64,000 bases of DNA from Pseudomonadota bacterium (GTDB lineage Bacteria > Pseudomonadota > Alphaproteobacteria > Rhodobacterales > Rhodobacteraceae), in contig JAIUPD010000008.1 of NCBI GenBank assembly GCA_020161615.1, positions 1-64,000 of the forward strand, read 5' to 3'. The notes beneath the pieces are model-generated. The model searched no databases, was not told where the DNA came from, and was given only the letters and a program-made list of their open reading frames with translations. Position numbers and translations under genes: made by a program. This document shows positions 52,554-61,162 of this stretch, piece by piece (position 1 is the stretch's first letter; each line of letters opens with the position of its first letter).

Positions 52554-53696
52554 ATGTCCACATCCCGTCCCGTCGGTTCTGTCATTCAGGCGCTGCCCTT
52601 CTGGGCATCGCTGGGCTTCGTGCCGCTGATCTGGCTGGGCGCGACGCAGGGCGGCTGGTTCGTGGCGCTGGTGCCGCTTTATACCTTCGGGCTCTTCTCG
52701 CTTCTGGATGCCGTGACCGGCCTCAACACCACCAATGCCGATACCGAGACCCCGGTGCAAGAGTTGGGCTGGTATCGCGCCATCACGCTGATCTGGTTCC
52801 CGGTACAGGCCTGCCTGATCTACGGCCTGATCTGGTACGTGACCCAGCGCGCGACGCTGGCCTGGTGGGAAATCCTGATCCTGTTCCATTCGCTGGGCGT
52901 GGTCAGCGGCGGGATCGGCATCACCTATGCCCATGAGCTGATGCACCAGAAAACCGCGGCCGAGCGCTGGCTGGGCGACCTGCTGATGGCGACCACGCTC
53001 TATTCGCATTTCCGGTCCGAGCATCTGCGGGTCCATCACCTCTGGGTCGGCACCCCCGCCGATCACGTCACCGCCCGCTATAACGAGGGGTTCTGGCGCT
53101 ATTTCCTGCGGGTGCTGCGCGGCTGCCCGAGTTCCGCCTGGCGGAGCGAGGTGGCGATGCTGGCCCGGGCGGGCAAGGGCCCCTTCGACCGCGCCAATCC
53201 CTTCTGGCGCTATGCGGCGCTGCAGGCGCTGGCGCTGCTGGCGGCCGTTCTGGCAGGCGGCTGGCTGGGGCTCCTGCTGTTCCTCTATCAGGCGCTGATG
53301 GCGATCATGCTGCTGGAGTTGACCAATTACATCGAGCATTACGGCCTGACCCGCCGTCATCTGGGCGAGGGGCGCTATGAACCCGTGCGGCCGCATCACA
53401 GCTGGAACGCCTCGCATCGGGCCTCGAACTGGCTGCTGATCAACCTGCAGCGCCATTCCGATCACCATTACAAGCCCGACCGCCGCTTCCCGCTATTGCA
53501 GACCTATGATCAGGCCGAGGCGCCGCAACTGCCGCTGGGCTATCCCACGATGGTGGCGGCGGCGGCGATCCCGCCGCTCTGGCGCCGGATCATGAACCCC
53601 CGGGTCCGCGCCTGGCGGCGGCATTTCTACCCGGATATCGAGGATTGGGAGGCCTACAGGGCCGGAACCAACCCGATGCCGCGCGGCCTGCGCTGA
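52554..53696 (+). CDS. alkB: Alkane 1-monooxygenase-like di-iron hydroxylase
   Basis: Integral membrane hydroxylase of 380 residues. The histidine boxes of the AlkB/XylM family are intact: HELMH, HLRVHH and LQRHSDHH, plus NYIEHYGL between. About six membrane helices. It oxidises terminal methyl groups of medium-chain alkanes using rubredoxin; no rubredoxin or AlkT is nearby. It starts 22 bp after mutY. The substrate is assumed from the family. Confidence 0.9.
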   Translation: MSTSRPVGSVIQALPFWASLGFVPLIWLGATQGGWFVALVPLYTFGLFSLLDAVTGLNTTNADTETPVQELGWYRAITLIWFPVQACLIYGLIWYVTQRATLAWWEILILFHSLGVVSGGIGITYAHELMHQKTAAERWLGDLLMATTLYSHFRSEHLRVHHLWVGTPADHVTARYNEGFWRYFLRVLRGCPSSAWRSEVAMLARAGKGPFDRANPFWRYAALQALALLAAVLAGGWLGLLLFLYQALMAIMLLELTNYIEHYGLTRRHLGEGRYEPVRPHHSWNASHRASNWLLINLQRHSDHHYKPDRRFPLLQTYDQAEAPQLPLGYPTMVAAAAIPPLWRRIMNPRVRAWRRHFYPDIEDWEAYRAGTNPMPRGLR

Positions 53697-53700
53697 GGCC

Positions 53701-54420
53701 TCAGTAAAGCCCCGCCCCGGTCGCCAGATCCGCCCGGATGCGGTCGGCCCCGGGGAAATCCGCATCGCGGGCCACGGTCAGATATTCGGTATAGGTCCGG
53801 CAGAGGCCGGGATCCTGCGGATTCATCGCCACGATCCGGTCGAACCAGGCATCATCCGCGCCCTGATCGGCCAGAAGCTGGCTGATCGCGGCGTAATCCG
53901 CATCATGCGCCGGGCCACGCCGCGGGGTGGCGCCCTGTTGGGCATGGGCCACGGCGAAGCGCTGGCGATAGGCCTCTTCCAACACGCCCCCGGTCAGCAG
54001 GACATGCCCCTGCCCCAGCGCCCCCGGCCCCTCCACCACGAATCGGGCGCAGAGCATCGGCTGGTCGGCGATCCCCTGCAAGAGGCCGATCTGCGTGTCC
54101 AGCAGCGCCGCCAGATCGGCATCCGGCGCCTGCGCCACCAGTGCCATGATCGGCGCCATGGTCTGCGCATTCAGCGTGCTCAGCCGCTCGAACCCGGCGG
54201 CCGTGAACCCGTCCGGCTCGGAAACGACCGCCCGCAACCTGTCCACCATGTGCTGAGCCTCTTCCGGGAAATGGGCCAGAAGCCCCGGCATCGCGCTGCG
54301 CGCCGGTTCCGACGCCAGCACCATCGCGACGCGCTCGGCGATCTCGGCCGGGGCGATCTCGGCCGCTGCGGGCAGGGCGGCGGCGATCAGCAGGGCGGCG
54401 AGGGGGGCTTTCGGGATCAT
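53701..54420 (-). CDS. Secreted protein, paralogue of the gene at 54755
   Basis: 239 residues with a signal peptide (MIPKAPLAALLIAAALPAAA). EPARSAMPGLLAHFPEEAQ near residue 50 and the C-terminal CRTYTEYLTVARDADFPGADRIRADL match the paralogue encoded upstream. The family is mostly helical; I do not recognise it. Two cysteines occur (MLCARF, GLCRTY). GGAGG precedes the ATG at 54420. It ends 4 bases from alkB, converging. Confidence 0.78.
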   Translation of the reverse strand: MIPKAPLAALLIAAALPAAAEIAPAEIAERVAMVLASEPARSAMPGLLAHFPEEAQHMVDRLRAVVSEPDGFTAAGFERLSTLNAQTMAPIMALVAQAPDADLAALLDTQIGLLQGIADQPMLCARFVVEGPGALGQGHVLLTGGVLEEAYRQRFAVAHAQQGATPRRGPAHDADYAAISQLLADQGADDAWFDRIVAMNPQDPGLCRTYTEYLTVARDADFPGADRIRADLATGAGLY

Positions 54421-54501
54421 GGCGGACCTCCGGGGCACTGAATGACGATGACCAATGTCTAGCGCAGGGGGATTGCCGCCGCTGTTCCGCCGGGAACCGG
54501 C

Positions 54502-54742
54502 CTAGCCGTTGATCAGCGCGACGACCCAGGCCCGGCGCAGACGCTCGGGCCTCGGCAGGAAAATGCGCCACCATGGCCTGCCACAGGCTGCGCGAGGGCT
54601 CGCCCGACAGGGCCTCGTCGACCACGGCCACCGCCTGGCGATGATAGGCCAGCCCCTGCTTGGCCAAGCCCCAGCCAGCCCAGAGCGCACCCAGCACACC
54701 CCCGCCTGGCAAGGCGAACATCGAGGTGTCCAGACCGATCAT
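54502..54742 (-). pseudogene. Truncated third paralogue
   Basis: Begins 12 bases after the stop of the gene at 54755 with ATG and a purine-rich leader. WGLAKQG..., then VVDEALSGEPSRSLWQAMVAHFPAEA, align with VDAILAQNPVASSYQAMRRHFPIEA of the upstream paralogue. Similarity ends after about 70 residues. The frame then runs on into the next gene out of register, while a neighbouring frame stops at 54502. This looks like the N-terminal third of a lost gene copy. Confidence 0.6.
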
Positions 54743-54754
54743 CGCCCCCGCCCC

Positions 54755-55495
54755 TCAACCGCCGAACAGCGACACGACGATCTCCATCCGCAGCCGGTCG
54801 GCGCCGGCACTCTCGGCATGACGCAGGCTGGTCAGGAACTGATGGTAGGCGCCGCAAAGCTGCGGATCCTGCGGATCGCTGCGCTCGACCGCTGCCAGAT
54901 CGGCGTCGGTGCCCCCGTCCGCGGCAAAGACCGCGGCGAAAGCGTCGAAATCGGCATCCGCGGCCTGCCGCCCGTCAACCGCGAAACGGTAGCGGTCCAT
55001 CGTGGCATAGAGCCGCTCGGCCGCCTCGGCCAGATGGGCGGGATCAAGGCGCGGATCCCCGGCCGGGATCGCGGTCAGGCCCCCCGCCGCAATGGCGGAA
55101 CAGGCGGCGATGTCGCTCTCGAAGGGCGCGATGGAGGTCAGCCAATCGTCCATGATCGCCACGATCTCGGCATCCTGCGCGGCCCGCAGGTTCGCGGCCA
55201 GCCGACCATGGATCGCCCCGGCTTCGCGCGACAGGACCACCAGCGCCGCGTCGTTCGGCGTACCGTTGCGGTAGACGTCCAGCATCAACCCGCGCAACTG
55301 CACGGCCTCTATCGGGAAATGACGCCGCATCGCCTGGTACGAACTCGCGACCGGGTTCTGCGCCAGGATCGCATCGACCCGTTCCGTGACCGAGGGGGTC
55401 GAGGCGGCCAGCACCCCCATCACCACGCCCTTGGCCAGGACGAAGGCACCGGCGGCAAGGCCCCAGTTGGCGAAGGTTTTCAGCGTGCGGTTCAT
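54755..55495 (-). CDS. Membrane-anchored or secreted protein, paralogue family
   Basis: 246 residues with an N-terminal hydrophobic segment (ANWGLAAGAFVLAKGVVMGVLA). A helical body follows, with SYQAMRRHFPIEAVQLRGLMLDVYRNG and the C-terminal CGAYHQFLTSLRHAESAGADRLRMEI. Function unknown. AGGAG precedes the ATG. It heads a three-gene run in which the second copy is broken and the third intact. Confidence 0.78.
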   Translation of the reverse strand: MNRTLKTFANWGLAAGAFVLAKGVVMGVLAASTPSVTERVDAILAQNPVASSYQAMRRHFPIEAVQLRGLMLDVYRNGTPNDAALVVLSREAGAIHGRLAANLRAAQDAEIVAIMDDWLTSIAPFESDIAACSAIAAGGLTAIPAGDPRLDPAHLAEAAERLYATMDRYRFAVDGRQAADADFDAFAAVFAADGGTDADLAAVERSDPQDPQLCGAYHQFLTSLRHAESAGADRLRMEIVVSLFGG

Positions 55496-55566
55496 GGCGG
55501 GGCTCCTGTCTGCGATCTGCCCCCTTGTCCCATGCCCCTGCCCGGCGCGCTGTTCCCCGGGGAACC

Positions 55567-56619
55567 CTAGCCCCTGCGCCCCAGCCAGCCCTTGCGCCAG
55601 AACCACCAGACCAGCACGCCCGCGATCACCGCCATGATGCCCATCACCACCGGATACCCCCAGCGCCAGTGCAATTCCGGCATGTCGTCGAAATTCATTC
55701 CATAAACGCCGACGATGAAGGTCAGCGGGATGAAGATCGTGGCGATCAGCGTCAGGACCTGCATCACCTCGTTGATCTTGTTCGACTGGCTGGAGAGCAG
55801 GATATCGACCAGCCCCGTCGCGATCTCGCGATAGGTCTGCAAGGTCTCGATCAGCTGGACCGCGTGGTCCTGGCAATCGCGCAGGTAAAGCCGCGTCGTC
55901 TCGGTGAAGCGCGGCGTCTCTTCTCGCTGCAGGGCCGAGACCAGATCGCGCAGGGGCCAGACGGCGCTGCGCACGGTCATCAGGTCGCGCTTGATGGCGT
56001 GGATATCGCCCATCTCGGCGGCGCTGGCCTTGAAGACGACCTCATCTTCGAGCGCCTCGAGCTGCTCACCCAGGGCCTCCAGCACCGGAAAGAAAGCGTC
56101 GATCACCGCATCGAGCAGCGCGTAGCACAGGTAATCGGCGCCGCGCTTGCGCATCTGGCCCTGCGGGTTCCGCAGCCGCACCCGTACCGGGTCGAAGACA
56201 TCGCCCGAGCGCTCCTGAAAGGTGATGACGAAGCCGTCACCCAGGAACATCGCCACCTGCTCGGTCGCGGCCAGCCCCGCCCGGCGGTCCGGCATCCTGA
56301 GCGCGATGAACTGATGCGCCTCGTATTCCTCGGCCTTGGGGCGCTGATGGCCGTTGACCACATCCTCCAGCGCCAGCGGATGCAGGCCGAAGGTCTCGCC
56401 GATCCGCTGCAACAGTGCGGTATCGGCCAGCCCGTCCACGTTCAGCCACAGCACCGTGCCGGGCTGGCAGGTCAGGATCTGGTCGCTTTCCTCCACCCCC
56501 TCGGCCGAATAGCGGAAGGCGTGGATCGTCGGCGGATGCGCGCCGGGATCGGCGGTCAGCGTCCCCGGGGCGGTCCCGGGGGGCGAGCGGCGGCGGCGGA
56601 TGTAGCGGGGCGGTTTCAT
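55567..56619 (-). CDS. corA: CorA-family magnesium/cobalt transporter
   Basis: Pentameric divalent cation channel, 350 residues. The C-terminus has two membrane helices with the YGMNF selectivity motif between them, and the cytoplasmic funnel has the long helix LEALEDEVVFKASAAEM. The first about 30 residues are basic and Pro-rich. Zinc export (ZntB-like) cannot be excluded. It is 9 bp from the EamA gene on the same strand. Confidence 0.92.
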   Translation of the reverse strand: MKPPRYIRRRRSPPGTAPGTLTADPGAHPPTIHAFRYSAEGVEESDQILTCQPGTVLWLNVDGLADTALLQRIGETFGLHPLALEDVVNGHQRPKAEEYEAHQFIALRMPDRRAGLAATEQVAMFLGDGFVITFQERSGDVFDPVRVRLRNPQGQMRKRGADYLCYALLDAVIDAFFPVLEALGEQLEALEDEVVFKASAAEMGDIHAIKRDLMTVRSAVWPLRDLVSALQREETPRFTETTRLYLRDCQDHAVQLIETLQTYREIATGLVDILLSSQSNKINEVMQVLTLIATIFIPLTFIVGVYGMNFDDMPELHWRWGYPVVMGIMAVIAGVLVWWFWRKGWLGRRG

Positions 56620-56628
56620 GCCCGGAAG

Positions 56629-57501
56629 CTAGCGCGCGGGCGGGGCCTTGGAAAGCTGGACGGCCAGGATCCCGGCCATGATGATCGCGACGCCGATCAC
56701 GTCGGTCAGGTTCAGCGTCTCGCCCAGCAGCGCGGCGGCGATGGCCACGCCGAAGAACGGGTTGAGGAAATGGAAGGTCGCGCCCCGGATGGCACCGATC
56801 CGCTGCACCAGCTTGAACCAGACCCAGGTTGCGGCGACGCCGGGGATCAGGGTGGTATAGAGGAAGGCGAGGATCAGGCGGGGCGTCCAGGTGACGGTCA
56901 GCGTCTCGAAGGCCACCGCCGGGCCGATCAGCGCCGCCGCACCGACCAGCATCTGCAGGCCGACGACCATCATCACGTTCCCGCCCGAGGACGCGCCCCG
57001 CAGCGCCAGCGTGGCCACGGTCAGCGCCATGGCGGCGATCACGCAGAGAAGGACGCCCAGCGGATCGAGCCCCCCGCCAAAGCGCGCGCCCATGATCAGG
57101 ATGACGCCGCCGAACCCGGCGACGAGGCCCGCGACGGCCACAGGTTTCAGCCGGTCGCCGAGGAAGAGGAAACCGGCGGCGGCGACCATCAAGGGCAGGG
57201 TGGAGGCGATGATGGCGGCGGCCGAGGCCTCGACCCATTGCATGGCGATGAAGTTGAGGCCCAGGTAGGCCGCGTTCTGGCAGAGGCCGAAGATGATCGT
57301 GGCCCGCCACTGGCCCCGCGTCAGGCGCCAGCTTTCGCCCATCAGCCGGGCGAGGACGATGGCGAAAAGGCCGGAGATGAGGAAGCGGAACGAGAGGGCG
57401 TAGAGCGGCGGCGCGTCCTGGACGATCATGCGGGCCGAGGTGAAGGCCGAGGACCACATGAAGGCGAAGGCGAGGCCCATGAGGAGGGCTTTGAAATCCA
57501 C
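56629..57501 (-). CDS. EamA/DMT-family exporter
   Basis: 290 residues and ten hydrophobic helices in two EamA repeats. FMWSSAFTSARMIVQDAPPLYALSFRFLISGL is the first-repeat signature; the second ends FFGVAIAAALLGETLNLTDVIGVAIIMAGI. Substrates of such carriers are metabolites or amino acids; none is indicated. The GTG start has GGGGAGG six bases upstream. Confidence 0.88.
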   Translation of the reverse strand: MDFKALLMGLAFAFMWSSAFTSARMIVQDAPPLYALSFRFLISGLFAIVLARLMGESWRLTRGQWRATIIFGLCQNAAYLGLNFIAMQWVEASAAAIIASTLPLMVAAAGFLFLGDRLKPVAVAGLVAGFGGVILIMGARFGGGLDPLGVLLCVIAAMALTVATLALRGASSGGNVMMVVGLQMLVGAAALIGPAVAFETLTVTWTPRLILAFLYTTLIPGVAATWVWFKLVQRIGAIRGATFHFLNPFFGVAIAAALLGETLNLTDVIGVAIIMAGILAVQLSKAPPAR

Positions 57502-57698
57502 GATATCCTCCCCGGGCCGGACGGGGCCCCCTCGGCAGGGATAACGGGGTTTTCAGGGGAGGGAAAGGGGTGTCCCACGCGTGGGACAGGGGGCGGGGCG
57601 TGGGATTACAACGGGTTAGGGGGTTTCGTTAAGGTTTTGGCAGGAATGTCCCAGGGGGTGGGGGCGTCCGGCAGGCCAAGGGCGGGGTGGATGGGTAG

Positions 57699-57719
57699 GG
57701 TGCGCATTCATCGCGCACC
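57699..57719 (+). repeat. REP-like hairpin 1 (GTAG foot)
   Basis: GGTGCGC-N7-GCGCACC, directly preceded by GTAG (57695-57698). Confidence 0.75.
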
Positions 57720-57871
57720 GGGGAGCGGGTTGGGCGAGAGGAGCGGATTGCGCCCGGTGAGAGGATTGCGCCCGGTGAGGATAAGGGGGTTTGCGGGCCG
57801 CGTTAAGGCTTTGGCGCGAACGTCCCGCCGGGTGGGGAGCGTCCGGTGGGCCGAGGGAGCGCGATGGGTCG

Positions 57872-57892
57872 GGTGCGCATTCATCGCGCACC
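57872..57892 (+). repeat. REP-like hairpin 2
   Basis: The same hairpin in the second tandem unit; the foot is changed to GTCG. Confidence 0.72.
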
Positions 57893-57935
57893 GGGGAATG
57901 GGTTAGGCGAAGGGAGTGGGTTGGGCCCGGTGAGT

Positions 57936-57956
57936 GGTGCGCAATGAATGCGCACC
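57936..57956 (-). repeat. REP-like hairpin 3, inverted
   Basis: GGTGCGC-N7-GCGCACC followed by CTAC, i.e. GTAG foot on the other strand. Facing hairpin 2, it makes a REP pair of the BIME type. Confidence 0.72.
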
Positions 57957-58008
57957 CTACGAATCGCTTGAAATCACGACCTGAACTTCAGAACTGGCGC
58001 CACTCCCC

Positions 58009-58857
58009 TCACCCCTCCTTCTGAAACCATTTCTCCACATACTCCAGGATGTCATCCACGATCCCCGGATGGGCCGCGTGGCGCGCGTCGATGCGGATAT
58101 TCCAGCCGGAGGGGGTCCATTCGCGCCTCAGCGTGATGCCTGAGTTGAGGCGCAGCACGCGGCGGGGGCGGCCGGGGGTGGGGACCGATGGCGCGGGGCC
58201 GTCGGGTTCCAGGATCGCCTCGGTGATCGCCGGCTGCAGCGCCGCCCATTGCCGGGCGGGCGCGGCGCCGGACAAGGGCGCGAGCGAGGCGCGCATCAGG
58301 TCGGCAAGGCCCGCGCGCAGGGCCACCGCCAGGCGGTCCATGCGCGCGACCGACAGCGAACGGGGCTCGGTCAGGAAACCGTCCAGCGCCTCGACCACCA
58401 GCGCATAGCCGCGCAGACGCGAGCGTTCGCGGCGGGGCAGCGTGGGGTACAGCGCCTCGGAGGCGGCCTCGAGGCTGGGGAAATAGCCCTGCTCGACCAC
58501 CTCGCCCAGAAGCGCGCCCTTCTCCCAGGGGGTGATCTGGGTGCGGATCTCGTTTTCCGAGACCATGAGGGCGAGGGCGCCGGAGATCTCGGCCGGTTGG
58601 CGGATCAGGCAGGGGATCTGCGACCAGCGGTCGGGGTTCAGCGCGGCGAGGCGGATGAAACAGCGGTAGCGCCGCGCGCCCGAGATCAGGGCCCAGGGGC
58701 GCGGACCCTCGATGGGCCAGACCTCAATCGGCTGGCGCAGCCCGTCTTGCAGGATCGACTGCAAGAGGATGTCGAGCGCCTCCTCCGCCATGGTCTGGCG
58801 GTCGCGCGGCAGGGCCTCGGGGTCGATGTCGGTGAGGGGGATCAGGGTGATGTCCAT
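58009..58857 (-). CDS. Orphan ParB-like nuclease/partition domain protein
   Basis: 282 residues. A ParB N-terminal domain: IPLTDIDPEALPRDRQ..., SILQDGLRQPIEVWPI and the WALISGARRYRCF box (GxRRxR CTP/DNA region), then MVSENEIRTQITPWEKGALLGEVVEQGYFPS, which resembles the central helix-turn-helix region. There is no ParA partner or parS cluster here, so it is not the main chromosome partition ParB. GGAG lies before the ATG at 58857. Role unknown, possibly DNA-binding on an integrated element. Confidence 0.82.
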   Translation of the reverse strand: MDITLIPLTDIDPEALPRDRQTMAEEALDILLQSILQDGLRQPIEVWPIEGPRPWALISGARRYRCFIRLAALNPDRWSQIPCLIRQPAEISGALALMVSENEIRTQITPWEKGALLGEVVEQGYFPSLEAASEALYPTLPRRERSRLRGYALVVEALDGFLTEPRSLSVARMDRLAVALRAGLADLMRASLAPLSGAAPARQWAALQPAITEAILEPDGPAPSVPTPGRPRRVLRLNSGITLRREWTPSGWNIRIDARHAAHPGIVDDILEYVEKWFQKEG

Positions 58858-58910
58858 GGCGGGCTCCGTTTCGCGACAGGAGGCCATGGTTCGGTTGACG
58901 GAAAACGAAG

Positions 58911-58932
58911 AGGCCGCCCGGAGGGGCGGCCT
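58911..58932 (-). terminator. Terminator of the HU gene
   Basis: A 9-bp stem AGGCCGCCC/GGGCGGCCT with a 4-base loop, followed on the minus strand by CTTCGTTTTCC, 29 bases past the HU stop. Confidence 0.85.
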
Positions 58933-58961
58933 TGCGGTCAGTCGCGTCGGCGAGCGACGTC

Positions 58962-59246
58962 TCAGGCGACGGCGTCTTTCAGCGCTTTCGCCACGGTCAC
59001 TTTCACGGCGCGGTCGGCGGGCTTGGTCAGCGTCTCGCCGGTGGCCGGGTTGCGGACTTCACGCTCAGGGCGGGCGCGGCAGGCGACCTTGCCGATGCCC
59101 GGCAGGGTGACCGAACCGCCGGCGGCGACTTCGGTGGCGACGATCGAGGCGATGCCGTCCAGCGCGGCGGCGGCGGTCTTCTTGTCAGCGCCCATCTGCT
59201 CGGCAAGGGTGGCCACGAGCTGGGTCTTGGTCATCGGCTTGTTCAT
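58962..59246 (-). CDS. HU-family DNA-binding protein
   Basis: 94 residues, the HU/IHF fold: MTKTQLVATLAEQMGADKKTAAAALDGI and the arm GIGKVACRARPEREVRNPATGETL. The arm PEREVRNPATG matches HU rather than IHF. The N-terminus has four extra residues if the first ATG is used. It compacts and bends DNA. GGAGAG stands before the ATG. Confidence 0.92.
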   Translation of the reverse strand: MNKPMTKTQLVATLAEQMGADKKTAAAALDGIASIVATEVAAGGSVTLPGIGKVACRARPEREVRNPATGETLTKPADRAVKVTVAKALKDAVA

Positions 59247-59399
59247 GTCGGTGCTCTCCGTCTATCAAAACGCGGGCAGGCCGAGGCCTGCGTTGTTCAG
59301 CGCATCTATCGGCTGCGCGGGCCTCAGGCAATCGGAAAGCGGCGGGCATGCGGGGGATTTCGCCGAAAACCCCCGAAAACCCGGCCTCCCGGGGCCCGG

Positions 59400-60875
59400 T
59401 TACAGGAAAGCCGTCTCGTCGAAGCTGCGCAACTTGCGCGAGTGTATCCGGTCGAGCGGCATGTCGCGCAGCCGTTCCATGGCGCGGACGCCGATCTGCA
59501 GGTGGCGGGCGACCTGGGTCTTGTAGAAGGCGGACGCCATGCCGGGCAGCTTCAGCTCGCCATGCAAGGGCTTGTCGGAGACGCAGAGCAGCGTCCCATA
59601 GGGCACCCGGAAGCGGAAGCCGTTGGCGGCGATGGTGGCGCTTTCCATGTCCAGCGCGATGGCCCGCGACTGGCTGAGGCGCTGCACCGGGCCGGACTGG
59701 TCCCTCAACTCCCAGTTGCGGTTGTCGATGGTGGCGACGGTGCCGGTGCGCATGATGCGCTTGAGCTCGTAATCCTTGAGCTGGGTGATCTCGGCCACCG
59801 CCTCCTGCAGGGCGATCTGGATCTCGGCCAGCGCCGGGATCGGGACCCAGACGGGCAGATCCTCGTTCAACACGTTGTCCTCGCGCAGATAGGCGTGGGC
59901 CAGAACGAAATCCCCCAGCGACTGGGAATTGCGCAGCCCGGCGCAATGGCCGACCATCAGCCAGGCATGCGGGCGCAGCACGGCGATATGGTCGGTCGCC
60001 GTCTTCGCGTTCGAGGGGCCGACGCCGATATTGACCAGCGTGATCCCCTGCCCGCCCGGCCGTTTCAGGTGATAGGTCGGCATCTGCGGCAGACGCGACA
60101 GATGCGGGATCTGCGCCTGCGGATCGGTCAGCACCGCATTGCCGGGCGCGACGAAGGCGGTATAGCCGCTGTCGGGATCGGCGAGGACCTGGCGGGCATA
60201 GGCCTCGAACTCGTCCACGTAGAATTGGTAGTTGGTGAAGAGGACGTGGTTCTGGAAATGCTCGGGATCCGTCGCGGTGTAATGCGCCAGCCGGGCCAGC
60301 GAGTAATCCACGCGCTGCGCGGTGAAGGGAGCGAGCGGGACGGAGCCATCGGCGTTCCGCACCCCCTCGCCATTGACGATGTCGTCATTGGTGATCGACA
60401 GGTCCGGCACGTCGAAGATGTCGCGCAGGGTGAAGCTGAGCTCGCCCGCCATCGCCACGTCGTCGCGCCCGGCCATGGCGAAATGCAGGGGGATCGGCGT
60501 GTCGGAAAAGCCCACCATCACCGGTTGATTGTGGTTCTTCAGCAAAAGTTCGATCTGCTGTTCGAGGTAATTGCGGAACAGATCCGGCCGGGTGATCGTC
60601 GTCGCATAGGTGCCGGGTTCGGGCACATAGCCAAAGGCCAGGCGGCTGTCGGGCTGGTCATAGGTCGAGGTCGTCAGCCGCAGTTCGGGATAAAAGGCAC
60701 GGTAACGGGCGCGCGGCGTGCCGTCGGCGATGGCGGTGCGGAAGCTGTCGGCCAGGAAATCCGTGGCCTGATCATAAAGCGCCTGCAGATGCGAAACGGC
60801 CTGACGGGCATCGGAGAAGGCGGCGGGCTCGGCGCCCGGGGCGATCAGGATCGGAAGAGTTCGGGTCGGTTTCAT
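59400..60875 (-). CDS. amn: AMP nucleosidase
   Basis: Splits AMP into adenine and ribose 5-phosphate, adjusting adenylate pools. 491 residues against 484 for the E. coli enzyme. The N-terminal domain has YRAFYPELRLTTSTYDQPDSRLAFGYV, and the C-terminal phosphorylase-like domain has NIGVGPSNAKTATDHIAVLRPHAWLMVGHCAGLR and ALDMESATIAANG (nucleoside-binding Met-Glu). The ATG at 60875 starts conserved sequence. It ends 153 bp from HU. Confidence 0.94.
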   Translation of the reverse strand: MKPTRTLPILIAPGAEPAAFSDARQAVSHLQALYDQATDFLADSFRTAIADGTPRARYRAFYPELRLTTSTYDQPDSRLAFGYVPEPGTYATTITRPDLFRNYLEQQIELLLKNHNQPVMVGFSDTPIPLHFAMAGRDDVAMAGELSFTLRDIFDVPDLSITNDDIVNGEGVRNADGSVPLAPFTAQRVDYSLARLAHYTATDPEHFQNHVLFTNYQFYVDEFEAYARQVLADPDSGYTAFVAPGNAVLTDPQAQIPHLSRLPQMPTYHLKRPGGQGITLVNIGVGPSNAKTATDHIAVLRPHAWLMVGHCAGLRNSQSLGDFVLAHAYLREDNVLNEDLPVWVPIPALAEIQIALQEAVAEITQLKDYELKRIMRTGTVATIDNRNWELRDQSGPVQRLSQSRAIALDMESATIAANGFRFRVPYGTLLCVSDKPLHGELKLPGMASAFYKTQVARHLQIGVRAMERLRDMPLDRIHSRKLRSFDETAFL

Positions 60876-61071
60876 GCGGATACTCGGATAATTGCGTCCC
60901 CTCCCTGCCGCGGGAATGCGGCGGGGCCGTGACGGCGACGGAGAGGGGGAAGGTGTTCCATGCGCCAAGATGGCAGAGGGGCGCGAGGAAGGGAAGACCC
61001 GACCGCGGAACCCCAGCGGTGCAAACAAGACGCACTTCACGAAAGAAAATGCTGCTGCTGCAGCGCGCCGA

Positions 61072-61099
61072 TTGAACCGGATGACAGAACGCGTAGACT
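61072..61099 (+). promoter_or_regulatory. Sigma-70-type promoter of the first OMP gene
   Basis: TTGAAC-N16-TAGACT. It is preserved identically in the second copy although the spacer has changed, which is evidence of selection. The 5' leader is about 58 bases. Confidence 0.7.
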
Positions 61100-61162
61100 C
61101 ACCCTCAGACGTCCGCTTTCGGAATCCCGTCAAGACATTCAAAACCTCAGGTGGTGGATACC

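Larger units (their letters stand above)
57618..57934. repeat. Two diverged tandem copies of a ~145-bp unit
   Basis: Copy 1 is 57618-57761 and copy 2 is 57784-57934. Both begin AGGGGGTTT, continue GTTAAGG.TTTGGC, GTCC.., GCGTCCGG..GGCC and GGGTGCGCATTCATCGCGCA, and end GGCCCGGTGAG or GCCCGGTGAG. Substitutions and small indels are scattered, so the duplication is old. Each unit carries one hairpin. Confidence 0.8.
57502..58008. other. 507-bp non-coding gap filled with repeats
   Basis: No credible gene; weak open frames on the minus strand simply repeat one another. Contents: a diverged tandem repeat, an 18-bp tandem repeat (57746-57780) and three REP-like hairpins, listed separately. The first about 100 bp are G-rich with no feature I can name. 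Confidence 0.8.

Noticed and set aside
53903..54742. One 279-codon gene covering the broken middle paralogue
   Set aside because: Only the first ~70 codons resemble the family; the rest overlaps the intact gene at 53701-54420 in another frame.
57616..57891. 91-codon minus-strand gene
   Set aside because: Its two halves repeat each other only because the DNA is a tandem repeat; no start signal and no similarity.
55525..57906. 793-codon open frame on the plus strand
   Set aside because: Antisense shadow of corA and the EamA gene running on into repeats; low-complexity sequence, no domain.
57502..58008. CRISPR array
   Set aside because: Only two diverged long units and three hairpins; no regular short repeats with unique spacers and no cas genes.
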